A stretch of DNA of 64,000 nt from Sepiola atlantica (GCA_963556195.1 OY744525.1:23315218-23379217); one strand, 5' to 3'. Numbered from the stretch's first letter, positions 1-13,562 are shown. Made by a program: numbers and translations. Notes: generated by a model from the sequence alone, not told the origin.

Positions 1-222
1 ACAGATGGAAATGCTATTTCTAACTTAGACGTAACGGACCGAGCTTTTAATAAAGATCACATCTATAATAAACAAAAAAAAAAAACTTGAAAAGAAAGTT
101 CGTTTTTTTTGCTGACTAAAATATACATATTATGTGAATAAAACTTCAACTTTTATATTTATCAACAATCTCCATAGATGAGAGTGTGGCTTTTAATATT
201 TTATTTGCATTTTTGAAATTTA
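1..222. other. AT-rich unassigned sequence
   Basis: I see no coding or repeat signal here. The string TTTTAATAAAGATCACATCT near base 45 resembles decayed hammerhead flanks seen at about 20.75 kb, but the core is absent. Confidence 0.3.
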
Positions 223-375
223 TTGTTTACTTTAATCCACCACAAACAAGGGGGCACATTGCCACTGAGACGTAAGGGGCTACTGTGGATTAGGGGCCAT
301 ACCTATAGGGGCATCCTAAGTGGGGAGTTGTGCAGCGAGATGTTTGTTCACATTAGTCAAAGGAATTTTTATACC
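223..375 (-). mobile_element. LINE-A 3' tail, short truncated copy
   Basis: This stretch matches, in order, the tail of the LINE-A element at 3021-4065: the CACCACAAACAAG segment, GAGACGTAAGGGGCTACT, and the GCAGCGAGATGTTTGTTCAC segment, which is the reverse complement of the last LINE-A codons. It is therefore a 5'-truncated copy on the minus strand, holding only the 3' untranslated part and the end of the reverse transcriptase frame. Short copies with a shared 3' end are what target-primed reverse transcription leaves. The match is diverged and no reading frame is intact. Confidence 0.7.
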
Positions 376-589
376 CAGAAGTGTTGCATATTACTTAGCC
401 GTGATACGTTTTTTGAAATTTTGTGTAGATATATAATTTTTTAAATGCATAGGTATAATTGCCAGTGTCTGACCCCAAGGTTTGCTTCTCGACTATTATC
501 TAGAATATAAATGATAACTCTGCCTTTCTTATGAGTCACCAGGTACCAAATTACTGCAAAAGAGGAGGGTAAAACTTGCTTATTCCATT

Positions 590-682
590 CTTATTGGTAA
601 TTGTTTTAGAAATAAAACTGAAACTAGGTCAAATAGTTAGTCAACTTTTTCTCTCCTTCTTTTTCTTTCTGTTATATCGAAC

Positions 683-733
<51 letters not shown>

Positions 734-821
734 GGGGGGAGTTTTAAAAGGTGTTACACACATATGTTACATAGTTAACCCTTTTATTTTCTTCCTGGGT
801 AACATAGGGTAGCCTTGCTAG
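590..821 (+). mobile_element. Helitron-like fragment ending in CTAG
   Basis: Bases 596-690 (ACTGAAACTAGGTCAAA onward) match 27910-28025, and both copies end downstream in a GGGTAAC or GGGCAAC hairpin followed by CTAG and then T (CTAG here at 818-821). A hairpin shortly before CTRR and insertion next to T are Helitron 3' hallmarks. A (GA)n tract has expanded inside. No transposase is present, so this would be a non-autonomous copy. The 5' end is not identified. Confidence 0.5.
685..730. repeat. (GA)n microsatellite
   Basis: An uninterrupted GA dinucleotide tract followed by a run of G. Confidence 0.97.
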
Positions 822-892
822 TTATTTATTTTAAGGGAAACTTATTTTTGAGAGGGGGGATTTAATTCTACATTCATGTGGGCAGGGTCGGA

Positions 893-1170
893 TCAACCAT
901 ATGGCAAATAGGGCACATGTGTTAGGGTGAGGCAAAAAATCCAGGCCAAAAATTTCCAAATACTGAACTAGCTCTGCAGATCCACTCATGTCTGATGGCA
1001 ACCAATTGTTCAGTTGAACGCTCATTTTCACAATTGATAAGAATTAAAGATTTAAAACGATCAACAATGGGTCAACAGCGTTTTGGTGTACTGTCATTTT
1101 TATGCATTGAAAGTTAACTTCAAAAAAACTAATTGACAAATTTTCAGCTGTAAAAATGCGCAAAGTTGTA
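893..1170 (+). pseudogene. hAT transposase C-terminal dimerisation domain, internally deleted copy
   Basis: From base 995 one frame reads MATNCSVERSFSQLIRIKD and then LKRSTMGQQRFGVLSFLCIE before a stop. This is the characteristic hAT dimerisation block (ERSFS...RIK...RSTMGQ.R...L..L.IE). About 30 bases later a second frame carries LIDKFSAVKMRKV, the usual C-terminal end of this block, so one indel separates them. The segment at 893-945, starting CAGGGTCGGATCAACC, resembles the outer end of such hAT elements. If so, nearly the whole transposase is deleted between end and C-terminus. In life this domain mediates transposase multimerisation; this copy is dead. Confidence 0.72.
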
Positions 1171-1592
1171 ATGTAATGTTTGCCTAATAAATATTCTATT
1201 TTATATTTTACTTTTCTCATTTTTGTCGATAAGTCCAAATACCTGTATTTTCACTATTTCAGGCCACTTGTTAAAAATGTGGGCATGTCTTATATGCATT
1301 ATGTTTTCACATTTGGGTTTACAAACGATCTAATGGAGCAGAATGGATTTTATAGGAATTGAACCCGGCATGTCTGATTACATCAATCAGGTCAATCATG
1401 CACCATTTTTCAAAGGTCGCAAATGCCTATAGATCTTCTGTCATTGTAAAAGAAAGGAAAATATATATTTTGGGATTGTCATACTGGGATTTGACTAGAG
1501 GCTATATTAAGCGATTACTGAACAGTATTGTTGTGTTTGCACAAATTTCCTATTTTTAAATTTATTCTAAAAATATTAATTGGGTACTTTTA
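1171..1592. other. No recognised feature
   Basis: AT-rich sequence with only short open frames. A single B-box-like GGTTCAATTCC occurs on the minus strand near 1350 but no convincing A box accompanies it. Confidence 0.3.
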
Positions 1593-1890
1593 ATGAATAG
1601 GCATCCAGAGAATTTCAGAATTTATGTAGTCAGTTTCGAAAATGGTTGAAACAGTTTAGGATTTGAAAGCTGCCAAAAAATGTAAAAAGGCAGACGACAC
1701 TAAGCATGTGAAGAGTTAGGTTAGTGTTAAGGTTTTTTAAAAAATTATCCCTTTAAAAAGAAATAAAGTTAAAAAAAAAACTTTATAAAAAAGGGTGGTT
1801 TTCAAATCGTGAACTGTATCTGCCATTTCCGAAACTGCCTCGAAATTGACTACGTAAGTAGTGAAATTCTTTGGGTGTCTATTCATTGCA
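1593..1890. mobile_element. Foldback element with ~75-bp inverted arms
   Basis: Bases 1593-1672 (AATGAATAGGCATCCAGAG to the GATTTGAAAGC end) are nearly the reverse complement of 1800-1890. The arms share AAGAATTTC and GTAGTCAATTTCG-type blocks with scattered substitutions. The spacer is T- and A-rich. It carries no coding sequence and fits an old MITE or foldback insertion; the superfamily is unknown. Confidence 0.65.
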
Positions 1891-2312
1891 AGTACCATTG
1901 ATTGTTCAGATTTCAAATTATTTTTGCATTTCAATTTGCTGACAAAATAGTTTTTTTTTTCGTTTATCACAAATTGATTATTTTTATGTTTCTATTACTT
2001 TTATTTTCTATGACGTTTTAGTATCAAAATTACAATCTTCCAAAAGTTCCAACATTATTGGCTGCAGACTTTTTTTTAGCGCAATTCTATTTTTCCATAT
2101 TTAAATTTTTTTTATCAACGTATAAGAAAATTAGTTCCATATTAAAAAGAAAAAGAAAAAAGTAGTAATATTCTTTTTTGAAAATTATTTTTAATTTTAT
2201 CTTTCTTGGTTTAAATTATTTTAAAAATTGAATTCTTTTTTCTTGAATTATTTCCGTTTTACTTTTAAAAGTTTATCTTTTTTCGTTTACATTCGTTTTT
2301 TTATTTAATTTT
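1891..2312. other. AT-rich spacer
   Basis: Poly-T and poly-A interrupted sequence. I see no gene or repeat structure. Confidence 0.3.
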
Positions 2313-2865
2313 TTGGTAAAAGTGCACTTGATGGCAGCTATTCCGAATTCAATATATCCATGTTCCTTCTGCTGTTTTCTATATGTTGGTATAAATATTA
2401 TTAGTTTTCTTATGAAATTAAAAGTGAAGCAGTCTACTTGGTGGCGGCTATTCCGAATTCATAACTGTAAGCCGCCATCAAGTAGATGTTTTATTCTTTT
2501 ACCAAACGGTCATTAACAACGTTTTAAGTTTAATTTAGACATTTTCAAATTGATATAAATGATTGTGCACTGAAAATAATTAAATTAAAAGAAATCGATT
2601 TTTTAAAATTCTAATTATTTGACGGTTTCAGAATAAATTCTATTTTTACTTGATATTTAATTTTCATCAAAAAAAAAACAACAGAAAATTTTAATGAATT
2701 TTAATTTTAAAATTTTATCTGAAAAAGATTTTATTATAATTATTTAAAAAAAATTATTATGACCGTTTGCTAAAAGAGAGATAGTCTACTTAATGGCAGT
2801 TAGGGTTATGAATTTGGAATAGCCGCAATCAAATGCACTGTTTTACTTTTAGCAATTTAAAAAAA
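2313..2865. mobile_element. Foldback or MITE with nested hairpins
   Basis: Bases 2416-2515 are a diverged inverted copy of 2760-2865; both carry GGCTATTCCGAATTC-type and GTCTACTT segments. Each arm also folds on itself: CTACTTGGTGGCGGCT near 2434 pairs with AGCCGCCATCAAGTAG near 2470. A third partial copy lies at 2313-2355. The structure is a multi-armed non-coding insertion. Confidence 0.65.
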
Positions 2866-3020
2866 ATTCTGTTTCGGATTAATAACGATAGCTAACAGAA
2901 CGAAAAGAAGTAAAAAAAAAAAAAAACCCCAAATAGGCAACAAATAAATGTTACACAAGGCAAATAAGGTACTCTTCTACTAACCTGGATAAGTTTTAAA
3001 ATTTTTTTTTTTAACATAGT

Positions 3021-4489
<1,469 letters not shown>

Positions 4490-4665
4490 TCCGAATGTTG
4501 ACCGGCCTGATTATGGTGTTGGCATTCTTGCAGGAGGGACCACATAATGGTTACCAACATCCCTAAGTGAAAGTGATACTACGGAACTGACTGGATTCGA
4601 ACTTGGCACACTCAGGTCGTCAGTCCGTGTCGTTATCCACTTGGCCACCGTCACCTCCATACTGC
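4490..4665 (-). mobile_element. SINE-1, tRNA-derived (minus copy)
   Basis: On the minus strand the sequence starts GGAGGTGACGGTGGCCAAGT, giving an A box (TGGCCAAGTGG), followed about 40 bases later by a B box (GTTCGAATCC). These are the internal RNA polymerase III promoter of a tRNA-derived SINE. The body matches the second copy at 53853-54065 across the CACTTAGGGATGTT and GTGGTCCC segments. Two diverged copies with the same head and body make this a real family, not a stray tRNA gene. Confidence 0.82.
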
Positions 4666-5395
4666 AAATGATTCTGCATTAGCTAGTCTTTGAGTGGCCA
4701 GGTTTGATGGAAAAGAAGAATAGTTAGAGTCCAATAATCATCTAAAGAACGTATGCGATGAAGCGAGGGATGGAAAAAAGATTTCTGTGGTTTTCAAAAT
4801 CTTCGTCTTGCCTTAGTTTCTGCTCTCCATTCAATCAAGCTGTACAACATTTTCGGTATGGGAGTTAATTAGTGTTCGTTATTTCTTCCATATTCAAATG
4901 GTTCTGTTTTAGGATCTTGGAATGTTTGGTGGAACAAGAAGAGAAGACATGGGCCGTTATGGTAAACAGACGAGTCCAATAATCAACGAAAGGAGGAGGG
5001 CGTTGACAGAATGGAGGACGGCGAGAAACATTTGAAAAACAAATTTACCATTTGATCGATGGTCACTTTGACAAAGTTTATCAATCAAAAGGAAAACGAA
5101 AAAAAGGATTCAGTTCAATTAGTTAATTCTATTCTTTTGTGGGCGGAGGAGGAGGAGGAAAGAAACGTTTGCAAATGACCAATCTTGGCACCACGTCTAC
5201 AAATCTCAAGCGTCAAACGTGAAATCCCGCCCGACTCTTCCCTTCTATTCCCAGTCTTTCATTCCTCTCATCAAAGAGAAAGGTTTGCAAAGGAAATCCA
5301 AGATAGTAATTATTCCTACCCACGTCGTCGTAATCATCAGTACGACTAGGAATGCCGTCAGTATCAATTTTTACATGCGTACTCGCATCTCTAAG
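4666..5395. other. No recognised feature
   Basis: Mixed-composition sequence. An open frame of about 104 codons from 5219 lies partly in the tandem repeat that follows and shows no family motif, so I do not call it a gene. Confidence 0.3.
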
Positions 5396-5399
5396 GGAG

Positions 5400-5980
<581 letters not shown>

Positions 5981-6244
5981 TCCATTCGCGTTCCTGTTTT
6001 TTATGTTGTAATTTTGGCCTCGATTTTTAACAAAAGGTTGATAAGTAGTTGGTCAAGTTAAACATGAAAAATGTAATTTTTGAAGTCTGTGAATTTGTAG
6101 GTTCGATAATCGGCCGGAAGCCATGAATTTTACATAGGCGTTAACAATGTTATTTGTACTGAAGACGAGAACAAACACTTTGCTGCAGTCGATGTCATAA
6201 AATATTTCTAATGTTATTGTGTAGTTAAAGTTTTCCTGCAGCTT

Positions 6245-6735
6245 TTCTGATATCTCTTTCTCTCTTTCTCTTAAATTGCTTTTTTTCTGTATTTTGCTTT
6301 GTCTTAATATTTTTGTTGCTACAGTTTCTCTCTCTCTTTCTCTCTCTCTTTCGTCATCTTTCTCTTTCTCTTTCGTCATCTTTATCTTTCTTTTTTTTTC
6401 ATTTTTTTTCTTTTTCATTTCTTTCTTTTGCATTTTTCTTTCTTTTTCATTTTTCTCTTTTTTCTTTCTCCCTCTTATTTTACCCCCTCCTCTTTCGCTT
6501 TTTATTACTCCCTTTGTTTCTTTTTGTATTCCTCGCTCTCTCTTTCTATTAACTTTTCTCGCTCTCTCCATTACTTTCACCCTCCCTCTTTCTGCCCATT
6601 ACTTTCTTTATCCCCCTCTCTATACTTTCTCATTGTTCTTTCTCCCTCTCCGTGTATTTGTCATCTCGACTCTTTCTCTAGCTCGCTCTTCCTTTCACCC
6701 CTATTCTATGTATTCGTGTCTATCTTTTCAATGTT

Positions 6736-6774
<39 letters not shown>

Positions 6775-6895
6775 GTGTCTCTCTCTCTCTTATATATATG
6801 TATATATATATAGCTTTCTTTCTGATCTTAATTATTCCTATTTTTCTTCCTCTCACACTACAACCTCGCTTTCAATGCATTTTGTGTCTCTTACT

Positions 6896-6934
<39 letters not shown>

Positions 6935-6965
6935 GTTTGTATTTCTTTTTCATTTTCTTTTATTT
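6245..6965. repeat. Pyrimidine-rich (CT/CTTT) low-complexity block
   Basis: About 700 bases of almost pure C and T on the plus strand, including (CT)n at 6740-6795 and 6895-6935. The long frames read in it, in both directions, are composed of Ser/Leu/Phe or Glu/Arg/Lys and are artefacts of the composition. Confidence 0.9.
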
Positions 6966-7126
6966 TTTGTTGAAAGCTTATTGTTAGGTACTCAACCAAA
7001 TCAATGACTGGATAAAAAAAAGCAGGGTGGGGGCGACTCTGCTGTGAATGATATTGTGCTTGATATGGGTGATCAATATGTTTGGCGACAACGATTGCTC
7101 ACAAATATACGACTCACATCTCTATA

Positions 7127-7165
<39 letters not shown>

Positions 7166-7216
7166 AATATATGAGAGACACACACACACATTCTCATACA
7201 TCTACATGTGTGTGTG
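7127..7216. repeat. (CA)n/(TA)n/(CA)n/(TG)n microsatellite cluster
   Basis: CA repeats, then TA repeats, a second CA tract and finally a TG tract, which could fold on itself. Confidence 0.9.
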
Positions 7217-7324
7217 TCTTTAACATTTGCCATTTAGCCAAAATCATTGTTCTTCGTAAAATAATTGAGTTCTCTCGGTAGTCTGTAGTGTAAGCAAATA
7301 TAAAAACAATTTCCTTTACTTTCG

Positions 7325-7445
7325 TGGTGAGCATGATTGCGTGCATGTAAAATATCTGACTGCTGTACAAACGGTCGTGTTTTAACTCTGCTCGAAACAC
7401 TCGCCATGTCTAACCACAGTCAAGACCTGTGATACTGTGAAGCAG
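7325..7445 (+). repeat. Interspersed repeat R1, copy 1
   Basis: This 120-bp stretch matches 59030-59160 in the same orientation: both hold GACTGCTGTACAA or AACTGCTGTACAA, then AACACTCGCCATGTCTAAC, and both run into simple repeats on the 3' side. Function and family are unknown. Confidence 0.7.
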
Positions 7446-7446
7446 C

Positions 7447-7528
7447 TGTCTCTCTCTCTCTCTCTATCTCTCTATCTCTCTATCTCTATATCTCTCTATC
7501 TCTATCTCTCTATCTCTCTCTCTCTATC

Positions 7529-7590
<62 letters not shown>
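7447..7590. repeat. (TC)n with (TATC)n, then (TA)n
   Basis: Compound microsatellite directly after repeat R1. Confidence 0.95.
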
Positions 7591-7594
<4 letters not shown>

Positions 7595-7689
7595 TTGCAA
7601 TATGTATAAAGGAACAGTGCTCAATATTGGTGATTGAGTATATGTAGATCTACGTTTTATTGTCGTTCAATGATATGTCTCATAAGTAG

Positions 7690-7860
7690 ATGTGATCCTG
7701 AATCACGATCACCGGACCTTAAACCACCGGATTATTATCTGTAGGGTTATCTAAAAAATAATGCCTAATCAAAACAATTCCCAGACTATTCTTGAACTGA
7801 AGAATGTCATCACGGTCAAAAGCAGGGTAGTGCCAACAGAGGAATGTGTCAGTTCTCGAC
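7690..7860 (+). pseudogene. IS630/Tc1/mariner-superfamily transposase fragment
   Basis: The plus strand reads SPDLKPPDYYL, a stop, then GYLKNNA; after a frameshift QTILELKNVIT appears. This order (SPDL.PPDY.LWG.LK...Q...ELK..I) is the C-terminal DDE region of IS630-type transposases, in which PDY contains the last catalytic acid. A stop and at least one frameshift disable it. The C-terminal piece at 56145-56280 could belong to the same kind of transposase. Confidence 0.6.
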
Positions 7861-8149
7861 AATTTTTCATGTCAAATCCAGGTGTGCTTATCATTGAAGG
7901 GTGATAAAACAAAGATTGTTGAGGATTCATGACTGAAACTTGATGCACAAAAGTCAGCCATAGAATGAAGTTTATTTGTGCTAAATATCGTTGGATTGTA
8001 GAAAGGATTCTGAATTTTATTAACGATTCCATGGATGGTATTTTTTTTAGAATGGTCACCCTTTAGTACATTTTTTAGAATAAAAAAAAACTGGATTAAT
8101 TCAGAAATAATTGTAAAAACAACCATTTTCACATTACCCTCCAGTGCTT
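7861..8149. other. No recognised feature
   Basis: AT-rich sequence, perhaps the continuing decayed end of the transposon fragment before it. Confidence 0.25.
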
Positions 8150-8455
8150 CAACTAGTATGAATGTTTGTTTGGTAAAACATATATTTGTTTCAGATTGAT
8201 GCTTGTGTCTTCGTGTTTGAGTCAGACATGTTTTGCCTTATCTGATAGTTGTTGTTTTGCCTTTTAAAACATTACAGAAAGCATGAAAAAAGACAAAAAC
8301 AAATCGATATACATATCGGAAGGAAAACACTTAATAGTATTTATCAATGAATAGTTTCTGGGATCAAATGTAAATTCTCTACTCCAATTATGCTGGCAGA
8401 TTAAAAGAACATGTTTAACATGATACAATATCTGACACGCACACACACTTTCCAA
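8150..8455 (-). repeat. Interspersed repeat R2, copy 1
   Basis: This segment is the diverged reverse complement of 23990-24340. Shared blocks include GACATGTTTTGCCTTATCTG, GGAAAACACTTAATA and TGGGATCAAATGTA. No protein motif is seen. A chance frame in the related stretch near 23564-23890 is likely part of the same family. Confidence 0.7.
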
Positions 8456-8529
8456 ACATAACCAAAATATATTGCTTTCAAATTGATGTAGTCTTAGAAT
8501 AAAATATTTATAAAAAAATTAAAACCGAT

Positions 8530-10390
8530 TGATATTTATTTCTTATAAAAACTCATCTAGATTTAGTTGTCACAAAAACTACATACATCTAGATTTATTT
8601 CTTACAAAAACTACATACATATAGATTTATTTCTTACAAAAACTACATACATCTAGATTTATTTCTTACAAAACCTACATACATCTAGATTTCTTACAAA
8701 AACTACATACATCTAGATTTATTTCTTACAAAAACTACATACATCTACATTTATTTCGTACAAAAACTACATACATCTAGATTTATTTCTTACAAAAACT
8801 ACATACATCTACATTTATTTCTTACAAAACTACAGACATCTAGATTAATTTCTTACAAAAACTACATACATCTACATTAATTTCTTACAAAAACTACAGA
8901 CATCTAGATTTATTTCTTACAAAAACTACATACATCTACATTAATTTCTTACAAAAACTACAGACATCTAGATTAATTTCTTACGAAAACTACATACATC
9001 TACATTTATTTCTTACAAAAACTACATACATATACATTTATTTCTTACAAAAACTACATACATCTACACTTATTTCTTACAAAAACTACATACATCTAGA
9101 TTAATTTCTTACAAAAACTACATACATCTACATTTATTTCTTACAAAACTACAGACATCTAGATTAATTTCTTACAAAAACTACAGACATCTAGATTAAT
9201 TTCTTACGAAAACTACATACATCTACATTAATTTCTTACAAAAACTACATACATCTAGATTTATTTCTTACAAAAACTACATACATCTACACTTATTTCT
9301 TACAAAAACTACATACATCTAGATTAATTTCTTACAAAAACTACATACATCTACATTTATTTCTTACAAAACTACAGACATCTAGATTAATTTCTTACAA
9401 AAACTACATACATCTACATTTATTTCTTACAAAAACTACATACATATACATTTATTTCTTACAAAAACTACATACATCTACACTTATTTCTTACAAAAAC
9501 TACATACATCTAGATTAATTTCTTACAAAAACTACATACATCTACATTTATTTCTTACAAAACTACAGACATCTAGATTAATTTCTTACAAAAACTACAT
9601 ACATCTACATTTATTTCTTACAAAAACTACATACATCTAGATTTATTTCTTACAAAAACTACATACATCTACACTTATTTCTTACAAAAACTACATACAT
9701 CTAGATTAATTTCTTACAAAAACTACATACATCTACATTTATTTCTTACAAAACTACAGACATCTAGATTAATTTCTTACAAAAACTACATACATCTACA
9801 TTAATTTCTCACAAAAACTACATACATTTACATTTATTTCTTACAAAAACTACATACATCTAGATTAATTTCTTACAAAAACTACATACATCTACATTTA
9901 TTTCTTACAAAACTACAGACATCTAGATTAATTTCTTACAAAAACTACATACATCTACATTTATTTCTTACAAAAACTACATACATATACATTTATTTCT
10001 TACAAAAACTACATACATCTACACTTATTTCTTACAAAAACTACATACATCTAGATTAATTTCTTACAAAAACTACATACATCTACATTTATTTCTTACA
10101 AAACTACAGACATCTAGATTAATTTCTTACAAAAACTACATACATCTACATTTATTTCTTACAAAAACTACATACATCTAGATTTATTTCTTACAAAAAC
10201 TACATACATCTACACTTATTTCTTACAAAAACTACATACATCTAGATTAATTTCTTACAAAAACTACATACATCTACATTTATTTCTTACAAAACTACAG
10301 ACATCTAGATTAATTTCTTACAAAAACTACATACATCTACATTAATTTCTCACAAAAACTACATACATTTACATTTATTTCTTACAAAAA
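8530..10390. repeat. 32-bp minisatellite with 191-bp higher-order period
   Basis: About 58 tandem copies of a 32-bp unit of the form ATTTATTTCTTACAAAAACT plus ACATACATCTAG. Variants (CTAGATT, CTACATT, CTACACTT, ACAGACAT) recur in fixed order: the CTACACTT variant occurs near 9066, 9289, 9480, 9671, 10021 and 10212, with several spacings of 191 bases, which is six units with one lost base. The array has therefore grown by duplicating blocks of six, not only single units. Confidence 0.97.
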
Positions 10391-11781
10391 AAAATACTTA
10401 TAACTTTCCTAACTTAAAATATGCAAAACAAAAAAAATACTGGTTTTTCATCTCATCTTAATTTAATTTATTATTATTTCTTTCCTATTTTCTTTCTCAA
10501 TATTTCATTAGTTAACTATTATTTAATATTTGTTAACTATTATTTAATATTTGTTGTTACATCCATGAAATGTTATTGCTGTTGGATATTTTTCCTTTTT
10601 ATTTAATTTTTTAATCATTTATAATATATGTCAATTTCTGTTTAATAAATTCTTATGAAAAATTTAATTTGTCAGCAGTTTATTGTCTTTTTTTGAATTT
10701 CAAGTACATAGTACAAATAGTAATATTTATTGAAAAATCTGTTATATTCTTTAAATAGCAGTTAGGAATGTAAATCTAAAATGTTTGTTTTTTCTTTTTA
10801 CTACACAATTTTCAGGGTGTTTACATGTAATCGCCTCAAAGGTAGATCAACACTCTCCCATCTACATTAATCAATTTAAGAGCTAGGAAGGACAGGTTAG
10901 GAAAATATTTTGAGAAAATGACAGACTTTAATTTTTTTGAATGCAAAAAAAAAGGTAAAAACCTCCGTGTGTCATCATGCTCCTAAACCTGAACCCCATC
11001 AGCATTTTTATCTTACTTTATTTTAGAAAGTAAAAATTATACTGTGCCCTTTTTGCTGTTTATGGATGCTCACTGGAAATGCAGACGCCACAAAATGTAG
11101 TCAGACAACCCAATACAAAAGCAATACAATCATTAGATTTCTAGTAAAATTTATTGGAGAAAAGTTGTCTGATCTCAGTATAGGTTTTTGTTTTCGTTTA
11201 GCATCTCCAGTAAGGGATAATTTGAATCGATAATCGGACCCTAATGATCCCTGATTGAATCGGAGGAAAATTTGAAATTCCTTTAAAAAAAAAAAATGAC
11301 CCTCATTGAAACTAATTTAAATTTTCTAACTATTAATGCATCGATTCCTATTGTAGGAATATTGTATGTGGGATCTGCGAATTAAGTAGAAAGGAAATTT
11401 CTATTTTGTCATTAGATTACGTAAACGTAAATAGAACATTTCCACTAGAAATTAAGGTTAGGAATTTAGCGTTCATGTTAAAAAAAGTGGTATAAAAACA
11501 GGAAGTTAGAGGTGAGATGTGGCGAAAAGATTGTTTTACCTCTTGGCTTTTGTCTGTAAGACAGAAAACGTGTCTTCGGACACCCTCTCACCCCCACATG
11601 GAAATGGGTGAATATTTAAATATTACTTGATACTATAAAAATGCTAAAAGCAATTTAAAGAAAAATAAATTTTTAGAAATAAACCTTAAAACGAATATGT
11701 GTTGTTGTTATTACTACGATGAGACACGACTGTTACAACTGCTGCTACTAAAGAGATAGAGAAAGACAAACTCTACACACA

Positions 11782-11825
<44 letters not shown>

Positions 11826-12234
11826 ACGTATAACCAAACTGCTGCTAAGGAAGATGAAGAAGTGGCTGATAACCTCTACACACTGTTGCCACTATGGTTA
11901 CTACTGCTATTACTAGACGTTTCAACAAGACTTAGGCTATGAGACATGTTAGCTATTTGTTGCGGTCAAAGAATCATGACCACATAATACTACACTATAA
12001 TAGCCAAACAAACAAACATTCTCGTTTATATGCATATATTATGAAAACAATTGTCTCATAATATAAGAAGAGAGAATTTTTTTTAATTAAACATTTATCT
12101 TTTAAGCAAAACTGTTCTAATTTAAAACATTCTTATAATCAAATCCCCTCAGATTTTGTTAGTTGAATACAACTTTCTGGGAACGTGCACTTGTCTAACT
12201 ACCACCACTGAAAAGAGCTTTTATTTCTTCCACG
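10391..12234. other. AT-rich sequence without recognised genes
   Basis: No coding motif. It includes a (GA)n tract at 11785-11821, and a weak inverted match between about 11065-11115 and 11160-11210. Confidence 0.35.
11785..11821. repeat. (GA)n microsatellite
   Basis: Uninterrupted GA tract. Confidence 0.95.
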
Positions 12235-12495
12235 GTGTACCTAAAAACCAACCGGACTTTTCATGAACAGAGTTTCTTTCTAGCAAGTTCTATCTATGGA
12301 ACACATTACCATGGGACTGCTTCCATGCAGACTACACCATGGTAGTCTTCAAGTCCAATGTCAACAAATACTTATCGAGCCATCCCCTTAAGTAATCACA
12401 TTTGGTCCATTCTATTCCTCATTTTACATCCTCTCATAGTATTCTTCATCATCCAGGTGACAACCATCTCATTAACCCTTATCCTCAAGTGTTTG
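12235..12495 (+). pseudogene. LINE-B C-terminus and 3' tail
   Basis: The plus strand encodes FMNRVSF and then, one frame on, LWNTLPWDCFHADYTMVVF ending FKSNVNKYLSSHPLK and a stop at about 12392. This matches the LINE-A ending (LWNSL...FKTNVNRHL) and marks it as a related but distinct non-LTR retrotransposon. The following tail, CATCCTCTCATAGTATTC through CATTAACCCTTATCCTCAAG, is found again at 16115-16205, 18830-18890, 39770-39810 and, inverted, at 41720-41800 and 55400-55480. The frame is broken upstream. Confidence 0.8.
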
Positions 12496-12660
12496 TTTGC
12501 CTCCTCTTTAAAAAGATATAGGATACTGGCAGGTGTGAACATTTTTCTAGCCAGGTATAGGGAGCCTACCTTCTTTGCGACAAACTTAGCAGCATCATAG
12601 ATGTACTCATTCAATTTCATGTTGCCTGGGAATGTCAGGCCGAAGAGTTTAAACGGCCAT
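12496..12660 (-). pseudogene. LINE reverse-transcriptase piece inverted against LINE-B tail
   Basis: On the minus strand the frame reads LFGLTFPGNMKLNEYIYDAA and KKVGSLYLARKMFTPASILY, which aligns with the LINE-A thumb segment NMNWNKYIEDIAKAATKKVG. It abuts the LINE-B tail head-on. The same junction sequence, CCTCCTCTTTAAAAAGAT, is present in the copy at 16218, so this inverted arrangement was fixed before the copies spread. Confidence 0.75.
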
Positions 12661-12699
12661 GATAATAGTTACCAATTTTATTTTAGACAATAAGGCAGG

Positions 12700-12900
12700 T
12701 GTGGTTTTGAAAAGCGAGCACACTAAGCCTACAAAATATGCACGAACAGCTCCGTTGGCATTCCCAGTAAGGGGCGCCTCAGGCGATTAGCAATAAATTA
12801 ACCTTTTTTTTCAAAGAGAAGATAAAGCCTGGGAAGGTGGACCTCCTAGGACTGGACAGAATCATACCTCAGCCCCACAGCAACAAAGCTACTGTCGGAC
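12700..12900 (-). repeat. Interspersed repeat R3, copy 1
   Basis: This is a diverged reverse complement of 22405-22615. Shared blocks are GTTGGCATTCCCAGTAAGGG, CAGGCGATTAGCAATAAA and GCCTGGGAAGGTGGACCTCC. Its base composition is less AT-rich than its surroundings. I do not recognise the family. Confidence 0.65.
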
Positions 12901-13370
12901 TGATTTGCGAGTAGTGTTTGGTCTTGTTAAGTAGTGACTCATTAGTATTAAAAAAAATACTACTAATAATACAACTAACCCCGCTTTGTTTTCAATTCAC
13001 GTTCGAAATTTATATACACAACAAAATACAGAAAATGGTGGTTATTTTTTGGCATTCCTTCACCACTGTAAGTTTTTGTACATATGAAGTTTATTATGAT
13101 GTATGGTAATAAAAAATGGGAACGTTATGGCTCTCTCTAAGCCTAGCATTTCTACTCTTAATATTCAATATTTTCTATCTGATTCTATGGAAGGCCAAAA
13201 GTGTCATGCCTACAAGAGGAAATCAATTACCAGCTTTTGTTTCTTTTGTAAAAGTGCTTTGAATGCTTTTTGTGAAATGAGACGCCTTTATTCTCACAAA
13301 ATCAAAACAATATAGAATTGTTGATTCGAAATCTTTGTGTTTGTGTATTGGTAAATTTACTCTGGAGGGA
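12901..13370. other. No recognised feature
   Basis: Two open frames of 63 and 70 codons (12918 and 13103) have no motif and are within chance expectation for AT-rich sequence. Confidence 0.3.
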
Positions 13371-13371
13371 G

Positions 13372-13394
13372 GGAGAGAGAGAGAGAGAGAGAGA
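13372..13394. repeat. (GA)n microsatellite
   Basis: Short GA tract. Confidence 0.9.
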
Positions 13395-13527
13395 AAGTAT
13401 GGGAAGTTTAAAATTAAAGAAGTTATTCTTATTTGTTGGATTTGTTTTATAATTCCTGCGAAATATTATATTCATATACTAGCTGGCTTTTCCAGCTCGA
13501 TATCGCTTCGCAAAGTTCGTTACTTGA

Positions 13528-13530
<3 letters not shown>

Positions 13531-13558
<28 letters not shown>
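13531..13558. repeat. (TA)n microsatellite
   Basis: TA tract next to a CTAG...hairpin motif at 13480-13500 on the minus strand that resembles a Helitron end. Confidence 0.95.

Positions 13559-13562
<4 letters not shown>

Noticed and set aside
1340..1400. Minus-strand tRNA-like GGTTCAATTCC
   Set aside because: No A box and no acceptor pairing.
6053..7007. Long overlapping frames rich in Ser/Leu/Phe on plus and Lys/Glu/Arg on minus
   Set aside because: They arise from a pyrimidine-rich low-complexity block, appear in several frames at once and have no domain.
8530..10390. CRISPR array
   Set aside because: Units are contiguous 32-mers with no unique spacers, in a clearly eukaryotic context.
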